Assembly (NCBI GenBank): GCA_964539395.1
Contig: CAZIIU010000010.1
Span: 15,895 to 79,894 of the forward strand
Length of the DNA stretch: 64,000 bases
Source of the DNA: M55B112 sp964539395
Lineage (GTDB): Bacteria; Bacteroidota; Bacteroidia; Bacteroidales; GCA-2748055
Direction: 5' to 3'
Shown: positions 43,218 to 51,314 of the stretch, piece after piece
How the letters are laid out: each line of letters begins with the position of its first letter
How positions within the stretch are numbered: position 1 is the first letter of the stretch
Notes under the pieces: model-generated
What the model saw: only the letters and a program-made list of their open reading frames with translations
What the model was told of the DNA's origin: nothing
Databases searched by the model: none
Position numbers and translations under genes: made by a program

Positions 43218-44087
43218 ATGGCGAATCTCTTTTCAGCATATTTCCTTCCTGTCACCCTGGCAGTCATTACACTCGGGATGGGATTATCAATCACGCATCA
43301 GGATTTCAGAAACGTCTTTTTTCGACCGCGTGCGGTACTTATCGGCATCTGCTGTCAGATCTTCCTGTTACCGCTTATTGCCTTCAGCATTGCCCTGCTT
43401 ACCGATCTCGACCCCTACCTAAAAGTCGGTCTGGTAATTATTGCTGCCTGTCCGGGTGGCGCCACCTCCAACCTGGTCACCTACCTTCTAAACGGCAATG
43501 TTGCGCTTTCAATCTCGATGACTGCATTGAACAGCATCATCACACTGGTGAGTATTCCTGTAAATGTAAGCATTGCACTAATGGTCTTTCTGAATACCGA
43601 TGCGGCGGTGAGGCTGGATGTCTGGGATACAATTCTCAAAGTGTTTCTGCTAACGATCGTGCCTGCATACATTGGTGTTACCATCAGGCACCGCAGAAGT
43701 GACCTTGCCGAGCGTCTGAACCGTCCTTTAAAGGTTCTGCTTCCCTTAATTCTGCTGGTGGTATACATGGGGGTATTATTCATTGATGAGGGTGACAAGA
43801 GTGCTACGCGGAACGATTTCTGGAACCTGCTTCCGGTAACACTCACCCTGAATGCAATGTCGATGTTCATTGGCTGGCAAGTCGCCTGGCTCTCCCGCCT
43901 GAAGCGACGTGAACGGTATACCATTGCCATTGAAGTGGGACTACAGAATTCGGCACTTGCCATCTTTGTGGCCAGCACGCTGCTCGGTAACCGTACCATG
44001 GCACTGGTGGCCGTTGTATATGGCTCTTTCACCTTCTTTTCCACGGCGCTGTTCGGCTGGGGAATTAAAAGGTTGGCCAAAAATTAG
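43218..44087 (+). CDS. Bile acid:sodium symporter (BASS) family transporter
   Basis: An inner-membrane sodium-coupled carrier of 289 residues with about nine or ten hydrophobic segments. The family core is visible: LAVITLGMGLSITHQDFRNVFFRPRAVLIGICCQIFLLPLIAF, then VGLVIIAACPGGATSNLVTYLLNGNVALSISMTALNSIITLVSIP, with the ACPGGATSNLVTYL crossover motif, and EVGLQNSALAIFVASTLL. In bacteria the substrates of this family are mostly unknown organic anions; bile acid use is not implied. It stands alone between the divergent act operon and the convergent BNR-repeat gene. Confidence 0.93.
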   Translation: MANLFSAYFLPVTLAVITLGMGLSITHQDFRNVFFRPRAVLIGICCQIFLLPLIAFSIALLTDLDPYLKVGLVIIAACPGGATSNLVTYLLNGNVALSISMTALNSIITLVSIPVNVSIALMVFLNTDAAVRLDVWDTILKVFLLTIVPAYIGVTIRHRRSDLAERLNRPLKVLLPLILLVVYMGVLFIDEGDKSATRNDFWNLLPVTLTLNAMSMFIGWQVAWLSRLKRRERYTIAIEVGLQNSALAIFVASTLLGNRTMALVAVVYGSFTFFSTALFGWGIKRLAKN

Positions 44088-44186
44088 CCTCAGAAGCTGT
44101 TTTCTTACCCGATTAGATGGGTGCCCCCGGATCCTGAGAAGCATTCAAAGTTAACCTTCATTGTATAAATTCACCCCGACAGCTGC

Positions 44187-47100
44187 TCACAACTCCTTCA
44201 TCAGCGGGGCTCCGGCCTGCCTAAGTTGGTCCTCCAGTTGCGGAAGTGTACTGTTGACAAATTCCTTAAGCTGCTTCTTCACCGGCTGCAACTCGTCGAT
44301 ACCCGTTTGAAGGCTCTCCCTGTGCATGCGGGTCGGACCATAGGAGGATGCCAGACCGAGCTTTGCAACTGAGAGTCTCAGTCCGGGTGTATTTTCCTGC
44401 TTCTCCCCCACTTCCTCTTTTGTCTTTTTACCGTTCAGCTGTTCATCGATCCCTTGCAATTGCAGTTCAGCCTTGTAAATCTCTTCCAGCAAACCGCCGG
44501 TATTCTTTTTAAGCCTGAAGCAGGCATTCTTTGCCACCTCAACCCTGTTCCGTGCATCATTCAACGCTTTCCGTACCGTTGCATAATCGAGTATAGCCGC
44601 TTCAAGGTCCTTCCTGAAAGCCTCTCTTTGGATTACAGGCACCGGTTCAAGCACTCCGTCATAGAGGGATCTCACAGAAAACCCGACTGCATCAGTCATC
44701 TGTTGCACATCCCTGTTCTGAACTGCAAAAAGGGTAGCAGTGTAATCTCCCGGTGGAGCGATGAAGCCTTTTGATCCAACCTCCAGCTTGTCCGATCCCT
44801 CTTCCGGATCAAGCCCACTTGCTGATGCATACTTCAGGTTCCAGTTAACCCGGTGGATCCCCTTTTTCGCCGGTGCCTTCACATGGTTCACAACTGTACC
44901 GGCGGTATCCTTCACGGTAATTACCAGGAAAGGTTTATCCTCTCTCAACTCCTTCTCAAGGGTTTCCCATCCGGGGAACGGGATATCGCTCTCAGTGCTG
45001 TTTAACTTCTTCTCTATATTTTGCCTAAGCTCTTTTAGCGACTTCATATCCTCCTTCAGGTAATAAGTAAAAATGGCTCCAAATGGTGGGTTTTTGGCCC
45101 GGTACTCAGAGTTGCCGGGTGAGACGGTCACCCTTTTGGGTTGGTACAGGAACGCGTCTTTTACAGGAAAGAGGTGGGCTTCGTTTTGTAGCAGATCTGA
45201 TGTAAGCTCGCGGAGCGGAGTCATATCATCGAGGATATAAAAACCACGACCAAACGATGCCGCCACCAGGTCATTTTCCCTTCTCTGGATGGTGATATCG
45301 CGGAATGAGATAGTTGGGAGTCCGCTCTTCATCCTGTTCCACGTTTCGCCGCCATCGATCGTGAACCAGATACCGAACTCGGTAGCGGCAAACATCAGCT
45401 CCTTTCTCACATGATCCTGTACCAGTCTCCATACAAGGGTCCTGTTGTCGATCCCTCCGGTGATTACTTTCCAGCTCTTCCCGGCATCCGTACTCTTTAT
45501 AATATAGGGGTTGAAATCACCATACTTGTGGTTATCGAGTGCTGCATAAACCGTATTGGCATCAAAAAGATCGGCCCTGATATCATTCACAAAGGCTGTA
45601 GCAGGGATGTCTCTGATGGAACCGACATCGATCCTTCGCAATGTCGCCCCGCCATCTTTGGTCACCTGAATAATCCCGTCGTCTGTTGCAGCATAGAGAA
45701 TCTGCCCATCGATCGGTGATTCTGCCAGCGATGTGATGGTACTGTAGTTCGACATCGCATAAACGTCCCATGGATTGTCCCAGCTCTGTTTGCGTCCCAT
45801 AACAGGCAATTCGATACGCTCCTCTCCTTTGGTGAGGTCACCCGAAATGGTTTTCCAATTGTCTCCCCGGTTGTCGGAACGCCAAACACGGTAAGAGGCT
45901 GTATAGATCCTGGCCGGATCGTGTGCACTAACAAGAATGGGGGTATCCCAGTTAAAGCGTTCATGCGGTTCCCCTTTCCCTGCCTGGGGTTGAATAAATA
46001 CGGTTTCGCCTGTGATCCGGTCGATCCGGGAGATGTATCCCTGCTGACTCTGTCCGTAAACGATTCCGGGATTACCTGGTTCGGTGGCAGTTTGGTGACC
46101 GTCACCGCCCAGGATATGTTGCCAGTCGGCATTCCTGATTCCCTCTGCAAAAACGGTTCTCGACGGACCTGCATGGGTACCATTGTCCTGCGTTCCCCCG
46201 AACACATAGTAAAATGGTTCGGTATCGTCAACTGCCAGTTTATAATATTGTGTCACCGGCAGGTTATCGATAAACCGCCAGTTCTTTGTCAGATCAAAGG
46301 TCTCATAGATTCCCCCGTCGGTTCCAACCAACAGATAATCGGGGTCGTTGCTCCTGAAGCATAAAGCGTGGTTATCCACATGCTTGAGCTCCTCATTCAT
46401 TTTTTTGAAGGTTTTTCCATGGTCGTTCGAGATCTGCATATAGACATCGACCAGGTAGATGGTTCCTTCGTGGTGAGAGGAAGCATAAAGTTCCTGGTAG
46501 TAATGCGGACCTGTACCACCAGCAACTGCATCAGACTGCTTGGTCCAACTGCTGCCCCTGTCGCGCGAGATATACACTCCGCCGGTCCGCCTGTTAAGCT
46601 CGATGGCTGCGTAGATAATATCTGAATCGAAGGGTGAAACGGCGATACCGATCTTCCCCATATTCGATTTTGGCAGTCCGGTAGTAAGCTTCTCCCACGT
46701 TTCACCGCCGTCGGTGCTGCGGTGGATGCCCGAACCGGGTCCTCCGCCCATGTATGCAGCCACGGTTCTGTGGCGCTGCCATGTAGCCGCATATATTGTA
46801 TTCGGATCGTTGGGATCCAGGGCGATATCTGTTGCACCGGTCCACTCGTTGTCGCTCAGAACCAGGCGCCAGTTTTCCCCTCTATCATCCGATTTATACA
46901 GGCCCCGCTCGCCCCCCTTGCTCCAGAGTGGTCCCTGTGCAGCCACGAACAGGGTATTGGAATTTTCTGGGTGAACGATAATTTTTGAGATACGTTCGGA
47001 GTTTATGAGTCCCATGTTTTTCCATGTTTTTCCCCCGTCATCGCTCCGGTAGACACCATCGCCATATCCGGCATGACGACCACCTACATTTTCACCTGTA

Positions 47101-47417
47101 CCGACCCAAATGGTATGAGGGTTGGACGGGTCGATGGTCACGCAACCGATTGAGTAGGATGGCTGGTCGTCGAATATGGGTTCCCATGTTACGCCGGCGT
47201 TAACTGTTTTCCAAACACCTCCTGAGCCAACTGCCACATACCATGTGTTTTCGTTCCAGGGATGGATGGCTATATCTGCAATTCGTCCGGAAGAAAAAGC
47301 CGGTCCGATATTCCTGAACTTCAGTCCTTCGACCAATGAGGAATCGATCCCTGCGTTCTGCCCCCGGGCTATGAGGGTGCTGCCCAGAATGAGGAGGATG
47401 ATTGTAACTGATTTCAT
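44187..47417 (-). CDS. Large exported BNR/Asp-box repeat protein (sortilin-like beta-propeller)
   Basis: A 1076-residue protein with a signal peptide (MKSVTIILLILGSTLIARGQ) when started at ATG 47417; that start agrees with a -7 box at 47445. From residue about 30 to 680 there are repeated Asp-box/BNR motifs: YRSDDGGKTWKNMG, YKSDDRGENWRLVL, HRSTDGGETWEKL, YISRDRGSSWTK, WRSDNRGDNWKTI, IKSTDAGKSWKVI, FTIDGGETWNRM. These form beta-propellers like sortilin/Vps10 or xyloglucanase proteins. The C-terminal about 300 residues contain a helical segment with coiled-coil-like heptads. Enzyme activity is not evident; a glycan-binding or hydrolase role is possible. The mature N-terminus starts Gln. No T9SS sorting tail is seen. 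Confidence 0.85.
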   Translation of the reverse strand: MKSVTIILLILGSTLIARGQNAGIDSSLVEGLKFRNIGPAFSSGRIADIAIHPWNENTWYVAVGSGGVWKTVNAGVTWEPIFDDQPSYSIGCVTIDPSNPHTIWVGTGENVGGRHAGYGDGVYRSDDGGKTWKNMGLINSERISKIIVHPENSNTLFVAAQGPLWSKGGERGLYKSDDRGENWRLVLSDNEWTGATDIALDPNDPNTIYAATWQRHRTVAAYMGGGPGSGIHRSTDGGETWEKLTTGLPKSNMGKIGIAVSPFDSDIIYAAIELNRRTGGVYISRDRGSSWTKQSDAVAGGTGPHYYQELYASSHHEGTIYLVDVYMQISNDHGKTFKKMNEELKHVDNHALCFRSNDPDYLLVGTDGGIYETFDLTKNWRFIDNLPVTQYYKLAVDDTEPFYYVFGGTQDNGTHAGPSRTVFAEGIRNADWQHILGGDGHQTATEPGNPGIVYGQSQQGYISRIDRITGETVFIQPQAGKGEPHERFNWDTPILVSAHDPARIYTASYRVWRSDNRGDNWKTISGDLTKGEERIELPVMGRKQSWDNPWDVYAMSNYSTITSLAESPIDGQILYAATDDGIIQVTKDGGATLRRIDVGSIRDIPATAFVNDIRADLFDANTVYAALDNHKYGDFNPYIIKSTDAGKSWKVITGGIDNRTLVWRLVQDHVRKELMFAATEFGIWFTIDGGETWNRMKSGLPTISFRDITIQRRENDLVAASFGRGFYILDDMTPLRELTSDLLQNEAHLFPVKDAFLYQPKRVTVSPGNSEYRAKNPPFGAIFTYYLKEDMKSLKELRQNIEKKLNSTESDIPFPGWETLEKELREDKPFLVITVKDTAGTVVNHVKAPAKKGIHRVNWNLKYASASGLDPEEGSDKLEVGSKGFIAPPGDYTATLFAVQNRDVQQMTDAVGFSVRSLYDGVLEPVPVIQREAFRKDLEAAILDYATVRKALNDARNRVEVAKNACFRLKKNTGGLLEEIYKAELQLQGIDEQLNGKKTKEEVGEKQENTPGLRLSVAKLGLASSYGPTRMHRESLQTGIDELQPVKKQLKEFVNSTLPQLEDQLRQAGAPLMKEL

Positions 47418-47444
47418 AAAATTGAATTTGAGATTCGAACTTAA

Positions 47445-47452
47445 CAAATATA
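47445..47452 (-). promoter_or_regulatory. -7 box before the BNR-repeat gene
   Basis: The minus strand reads TATATTTG, an exact TAnnTTTG match, 28 bases upstream of the ATG at 47417. It argues against a start further upstream at 47486. Confidence 0.5.
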
Positions 47453-47501
47453 AAGAATTCCCCGGTTTACTATAATGAACCAGCACGAATGATCGCTAAA
47501 A

Positions 47502-47698
47502 GCAGTGAATTGGTTTCAAATTGAAGTTAACGATCTTTGACACTGGATTTTACTTTATTTATACATTTCTTTTGCAGTTGTGAATTGCTTTCAAATTGTA
47601 GTTTAACGATCTTTGACACAGGAGCGGAATATCTGACAAAGATGGTCAGCTCGTTGTGAATTGCTTTCAAATTGTAGTTTAACGAATTATAAACAGTG
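47502..47698. CRISPR. CRISPR remnant: three about 46-bp repeats and two 30-bp spacers
   Basis: Repeats lie at 47502-47546 (45 bp, one base deleted), 47577-47622 (46 bp) and 47653-47698 (46 bp). Between them are two unrelated spacers of exactly 30 bases: 47547-47576 and 47623-47652. Repeat 2 begins GTTGTGAATTGCTTTCAAAT and shares its first 32 bases with repeat 3; repeat 3 then diverges. Repeat 1 differs at several bases near its start and at one deletion. The 46/30 geometry and GTTGTG...TTTCAAATT start resemble type II-C arrays of Bacteroidota. No cas1, cas2, cas9 or tracrRNA is seen in the window. Its right end abuts the stop of the following minus-strand gene. Confidence 0.7.
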
Positions 47699-47700
47699 GC

Positions 47701-48534
47701 CTATCTGAACAAATGCAGAAAACCGCTAAGTGAGGTTTCAACGGGTGTTTCGGCGCTTCGGATGGTGTAGTAGTAAACCCCTTCGGGGGCCTCACGGCCA
47801 CTGGCTAACCGCCCATCCCAGCGGATTAATGGTGAAACGGAATGGTAAACCAGAAAGCCCTCCCTGGTAAAGACTTCAAGTGTGTACACGTAATCACCCG
47901 GGGTGGTTGCCTCAAAAAAATCATTTACTTCATCACCGTTGGGGGAGAAGACATTGGGTAACATGAGCTTTTTTGATACCGGAATTTTCCTGGTAACAGA
48001 ATCGGCACAACCTGCAGCATCCTCTAGCTTTAAAAACAGTTCATAGATTCCATCCTCCTCAAAAAGATACTCTGCTGTGCTGTCATATTGCTCGATGCCA
48101 TCAGGAAACCGCCAGGTATAATTGATATTGATCCCTTCCCCCGGGATATAATAGGCCGCTCTGAACAGGTAAAGATGTTCCGATTCGGAAGCTGAAATAT
48201 CAGTGTACTTAAAATCTGCATAAGGTGTCTCCCCTACTTCGATAAAACCAATCTCCTCCAGCACCCTGCTGCCGTCCAGCACACAACGCACATCATACAG
48301 ACCCGGTTCACTGTATGTATGCGAGGGCGACAAGGTGCCGGCAGCTGATGTGCCATCCCCGAAGCTCCAGGAAACCGAGCTGTAGTTTTCCAACGGCAGT
48401 GCATTTTCAAGCCCGAAAACAAGCTGAAGGCTATCGCACCCCGCACGCTTGTCGGCCGTGATGCTCTCCTGGGCATAAAGGCCAATCTTAGTCAACAGCA
48501 AGAAAAGCAGTATATGAATCTTTCGTTGTATCAT
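47701..48534 (-). CDS. PKD-domain protein with T9SS type B C-terminal sorting domain
   Basis: A 277-residue exported protein. A signal peptide (MIQRKIHILLFLLLTKIGLYAQE) is followed by a PKD domain, marked by VSWSFGDGTSAAGTLSPSHTY (about 52-73), and a second immunoglobulin-like beta region (NYTWRFPDG...YEL). The last about 85 residues are the gliding-motility-associated C-terminal domain: MLPNVFSPNGDEVNDFF, VFTREGFLVY, RWDGRLASGREAPEGVYYYTI and a C-terminal FLHLFR. It would be exported by Sec and then sorted to the surface by the type IX system, as is the protein at 2011. The function is unknown. Its stop codon touches the CRISPR remnant. Confidence 0.87.
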   Translation of the reverse strand: MIQRKIHILLFLLLTKIGLYAQESITADKRAGCDSLQLVFGLENALPLENYSSVSWSFGDGTSAAGTLSPSHTYSEPGLYDVRCVLDGSRVLEEIGFIEVGETPYADFKYTDISASESEHLYLFRAAYYIPGEGININYTWRFPDGIEQYDSTAEYLFEEDGIYELFLKLEDAAGCADSVTRKIPVSKKLMLPNVFSPNGDEVNDFFEATTPGDYVYTLEVFTREGFLVYHSVSPLIRWDGRLASGREAPEGVYYYTIRSAETPVETSLSGFLHLFR

Positions 48535-48762
48535 TATATAGATGGCGGCATCATTCTGCCATCATTAAATATTGGGTCGGATAAAGTTATTAAAAAAAAA
48601 CGCTCGGATAAAATTAGTTATAAGGTTGTTATTATCCTGTTTATAAAAATAGCTTTTATTATCCTTGCCGAAATTGTACTTTTACCCGGGACAATCAGGG
48701 GGCGAATTTTCCAATTCTTCAGATAGCTAACGGATCTGTCCCTTCTAATACCGGAGCAAAAA

Positions 48763-49557
48763 ATGAAACAGTACCTGGACCTGCTGGAGCATGTGATGGA
48801 AAACGGGACCCGTAAGGAGGACCGTACGGGCACGGGTACAATCAGTGTTTTCGGGTACCAGATGCGTTTTAACCTGGCAGAGGGGTTCCCGCTGCTGACC
48901 ACCAAAAAGCTCCATATAAAATCGATCATCCATGAACTTCTCTGGTTCCTTAAAGGTGATACCAATACAAAATACCTGAATGAAAATGGTGTGCGGATCT
49001 GGAACGAGTGGGCAGATGAAAACGGCGACCTTGGCCGGATCTACGGCTACCAGTGGCGGTCGTGGACAACGTCCGATAAAGAAAATATCGACCAGATCAG
49101 CCAGCTGATCGACTCCATTAAAAAATATCCCCACTCCCGCCGACATATAGTCAGCGCCTGGAACGTTGGTGACCTCGATAAAATGGTGCTGCCACCATGT
49201 CATATCCTGTTTCAGTTCTATGTGGCCGACGGAAGACTGTCGTGCCAGCTCTACCAGCGCAGTGCCGATATCTTCCTGGGTGTACCATTTAACATTGCAT
49301 CTTATGCACTGCTGCTGATGATGGTATCACAGGTAACGGGACTTGAGGCAGGTGATTTTATACATACACTGGGCGATGCCCATATCTACCTGAATCACAT
49401 CGAACAGGTAAAACTTCAAATGTCCAGGGAGCCGCGACAACTTCCCAGGCTGAAGATCAACAGCAAAATACAATCGATCTTCGATTTCGAATTTGACGAT
49501 TTTGAGTTGTTGAACTACAACCCGCACCCCCATATAAAAGGAGAAATATCAGTCTGA
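48763..49557 (+). CDS. thyA: Thymidylate synthase
   Basis: Makes dTMP from dUMP with methylene-tetrahydrofolate. The N-terminal KEDRTGTGTISVFGYQMRFNL carries the phosphate-binding Arg, and catalytic Cys146 is in the LPPCHILFQFYV motif. Others are SRRHIVSAWNVGDL, SCQLYQRSADIFLGVPFNIASYALL and FIHTLGDAHIYLNHIEQ. Length of 264 residues equals the E. coli enzyme. folA follows after a single base, a classical pair because ThyA produces dihydrofolate that FolA reduces. Confidence 0.98.
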   Translation: MKQYLDLLEHVMENGTRKEDRTGTGTISVFGYQMRFNLAEGFPLLTTKKLHIKSIIHELLWFLKGDTNTKYLNENGVRIWNEWADENGDLGRIYGYQWRSWTTSDKENIDQISQLIDSIKKYPHSRRHIVSAWNVGDLDKMVLPPCHILFQFYVADGRLSCQLYQRSADIFLGVPFNIASYALLLMMVSQVTGLEAGDFIHTLGDAHIYLNHIEQVKLQMSREPRQLPRLKINSKIQSIFDFEFDDFELLNYNPHPHIKGEISV

Positions 49558-49558
49558 T

Positions 49559-50062
49559 ATGGAAGGCATTAAAAGTAATATTTCAATAATTGTTGCCATT
49601 GCCGAAAACAACGCCATCGGCAGAGACAACCATCTGCTTTGGCACCTGTCAGACGACCTGAAAAGATTTAAACGACTAACTACCGGTCATACGGTAATCA
49701 TGGGGCGAAACACCTTTCATTCACTGCCGGACGGTGCACTGCCCAACCGCAGGAACATTGTAATTACCGCTATACCTGATGAGCATTTCAATAATTGCGA
49801 AATGGCATATTCAGTTGAAGAGGCACTGGATCTGGCCGGCGAAACAGATGAATGCTTTGTAATGGGCGGCGGAATGGTTTACAGACAATTACTGCCTGTG
49901 GCAGACCGACTTTACCTGACAAAGGTTCATGCATCTTTCGATGCCGACACTTTTTTCCCGGAAATAGATTATACTGATTGGAAAGAGATAAAATCGGAAT
50001 ATGTTAAAGCTGGAGAAAAAAATGAGTTTCCGCATACTTTTTTCATCTTCAAACGCAGATAG
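49559..50062 (+). CDS. folA: Dihydrofolate reductase
   Basis: Reduces dihydrofolate to tetrahydrofolate with NADPH. Marks are IIVAIAENNAIGRDNHLLWHLSDDLKRFKRLTTGHTVIMGRNTFHSLP, with the catalytic acid in the HLSDDLKRF helix, then the NADPH loop FVMGGGMVYRQLLPVADRLYLTKV and DTFFPEI. Length 167 residues, normal. It starts one base after the thyA stop codon, so the genes are translated from one message. Confidence 0.97.
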   Translation: MEGIKSNISIIVAIAENNAIGRDNHLLWHLSDDLKRFKRLTTGHTVIMGRNTFHSLPDGALPNRRNIVITAIPDEHFNNCEMAYSVEEALDLAGETDECFVMGGGMVYRQLLPVADRLYLTKVHASFDADTFFPEIDYTDWKEIKSEYVKAGEKNEFPHTFFIFKRR

Positions 50063-50176
50063 AAACTGGTATGTATAGATGAACTTCCTTGTAAATAATC
50101 GTGGAGATGATCTGCCGGATATTGTTTAATATATAAAAAGAGGTTAATTTAGGTCCTCAAACCAAAACGCACTGAA

Positions 50177-50626
50177 ATGAAAAAAGTACTGCTAACACTT
50201 ACTGTCTTACTACTGGCAACATTTATCGCCAAAGCGCAGGCCGACAGGATCACCGGTGAATGGATTACGGCAAATGACTCATCATCTGTTAAGATTGTGA
50301 AACATACCAATGGCAAATACGTTGGAACGATCAACTGGCTGATGGAGCCCCTGGATAAAAACGGGAAACCAAAGACAGATTCCGAAAATCCTGATCCCGG
50401 AAAGAGAAAAAATCCGATTATCGGTCTCAAACTACTCAAAGGATTTGAATACGATGCCAATAAAAACAGATGGGACAACGGCACCATTTATGACCCTGAC
50501 AATGGTAAAACCTATTCCTGCTACGGCTGGTTCGAAGGTGGTAATTATGATGTGCTCTACCTGAAAGGTTATGTAATGGGAATGAAATTCCTTGGCAGAG
50601 AGACTGTTTGGAAGAGAAAGCAATAA
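50177..50626 (+). CDS. DUF2147 domain exported protein
   Basis: A 149-residue exported protein. A signal peptide ends near FIAKAQA. The rest matches the DUF2147 pattern: GEWITANDSSSVKIVKHTNGKYVGTINWLMEPLDKNGKPKTDSENPDP, then NPIIGLKLLKGFEYD and WDNGTIYDPDNGKTYSCYGWFE. The family has a calycin-like beta barrel and unknown function. It follows folA by 114 bases and is followed by two terminator hairpins. Confidence 0.85.
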   Translation: MKKVLLTLTVLLLATFIAKAQADRITGEWITANDSSSVKIVKHTNGKYVGTINWLMEPLDKNGKPKTDSENPDPGKRKNPIIGLKLLKGFEYDANKNRWDNGTIYDPDNGKTYSCYGWFEGGNYDVLYLKGYVMGMKFLGRETVWKRKQ

Positions 50627-50710
50627 AAGTCACCATTCCTTTTTTTAACCTGATGGTGATACCACTATAACCCACTTAACCTAAACTACAATAGCCGTAA
50701 TACCGGCAGA

Positions 50711-50740
50711 AAAGCAGATCCCCGGGGGTCTGCTTTTTTT
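50711..50740 (+). terminator. Rho-independent terminator
   Basis: A GC-rich hairpin (AAAGCAGA.CCCC paired with GGGG.TCTGCTTT) is followed by a run of seven T. It probably ends the thyA-folA-DUF2147 transcript. Confidence 0.8.
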
Positions 50741-51038
50741 CATTTCTACCTTTGTAAACCGTTCAATTTCGTACACAGCTGTTCAATAACGGACATTCCA
50801 ACCTGCAGATATAAAGCTTGCATTCGACACTTACATGCTGATTATTTGTTTTTTATACCTTTTGGCATGCAGATTGTAATTCTATTATCAACAAATAAAG
50901 GTCCGTTGACTTTACAGTAACGGGTTAAGAAAAAAGTTCTTTTTTAGGTTTAAGTGGTTAATATAAAAAGGGGTCTTAAACGTCCCCTTTTTTTTTGCTT
51001 CAGAAGTAGTGAAGGGTACGGAAGATGCTAAATAAAAG
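50741..51038. other. Intergenic stretch with a second terminator
   Basis: About 300 bases with no supported gene. A hairpin AAAAGGGG/CCCCTTTT is at 50967-50998. The remainder is AT-rich. A small RNA between the two terminators is possible, since a hairpin and T-run end the region, but nothing else supports it. Confidence 0.4.
50967..50998 (+). terminator. Rho-independent terminator
   Basis: AAAAAGGGG at the left pairs with CCCCTTTTT at the right across a ten-base loop; a T-run of nine follows on the plus strand. It lies 340 bases beyond the last plus-strand gene, so it could end a transcript that starts in the gap. Confidence 0.75.
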
Positions 51039-51063
51039 CCCCCTGACATGGTATGTCAAGGGG
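51031..51063 (-). terminator. Terminator of tRNA-His
   Basis: On the minus strand, directly after the tRNA, CCCCTTGACAT and ATGTCAGGGGG form a near-perfect hairpin (51039-51063), followed by GCTTTTATTT, a T-rich tail. Confidence 0.7.
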
Positions 51064-51076
51064 ACTGAATGAACAG

Positions 51077-51151
51077 GGTGGAAGATCGGGTTCGAACCGA
51101 CGACCTCTGGAACCACAATCCAGCGCTCTAACCAACTGAGCTACGACCACC
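51077..51151 (-). tRNA. tRNA-His (anticodon GTG)
   Basis: The minus-strand sequence folds into a cloverleaf: D-arm GCTCAGTTGGTTAGAGC, anticodon loop TTGTGGT with anticodon GTG between CTGGA and TCCAG stems, and the T-loop TTCGAAC. An extra G at position -1 (51151) and discriminator C (51077) form the His-specific pair. CCA is not encoded. The acceptor stem GTGGTCG with CTTCCAC shows two mismatches (positions 5:68 and 6:67). Confidence 0.93.
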
Positions 51152-51314
51152 ATATTATTTCTGAACCACCAAAAACCGCTGAAACCCTAAAGGACTGCCT
51201 GCCGACACTGCCTACAAAGCATTCAGGATAGATCGTTTTCGGGAATGCAAATTTAAGGAATAATTTTCTAAGATAGAATCATCCCCGGAAAAAAATCATG
51301 AATATTGCGATGGC

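Noticed and set aside
48514..48726. Small hydrophobic open frame of 70 codons before thyA
   Set aside because: Its composition follows the AT-rich gap, it has no recognised homology, and it overlaps the start of the divergent gene. It looks accidental.
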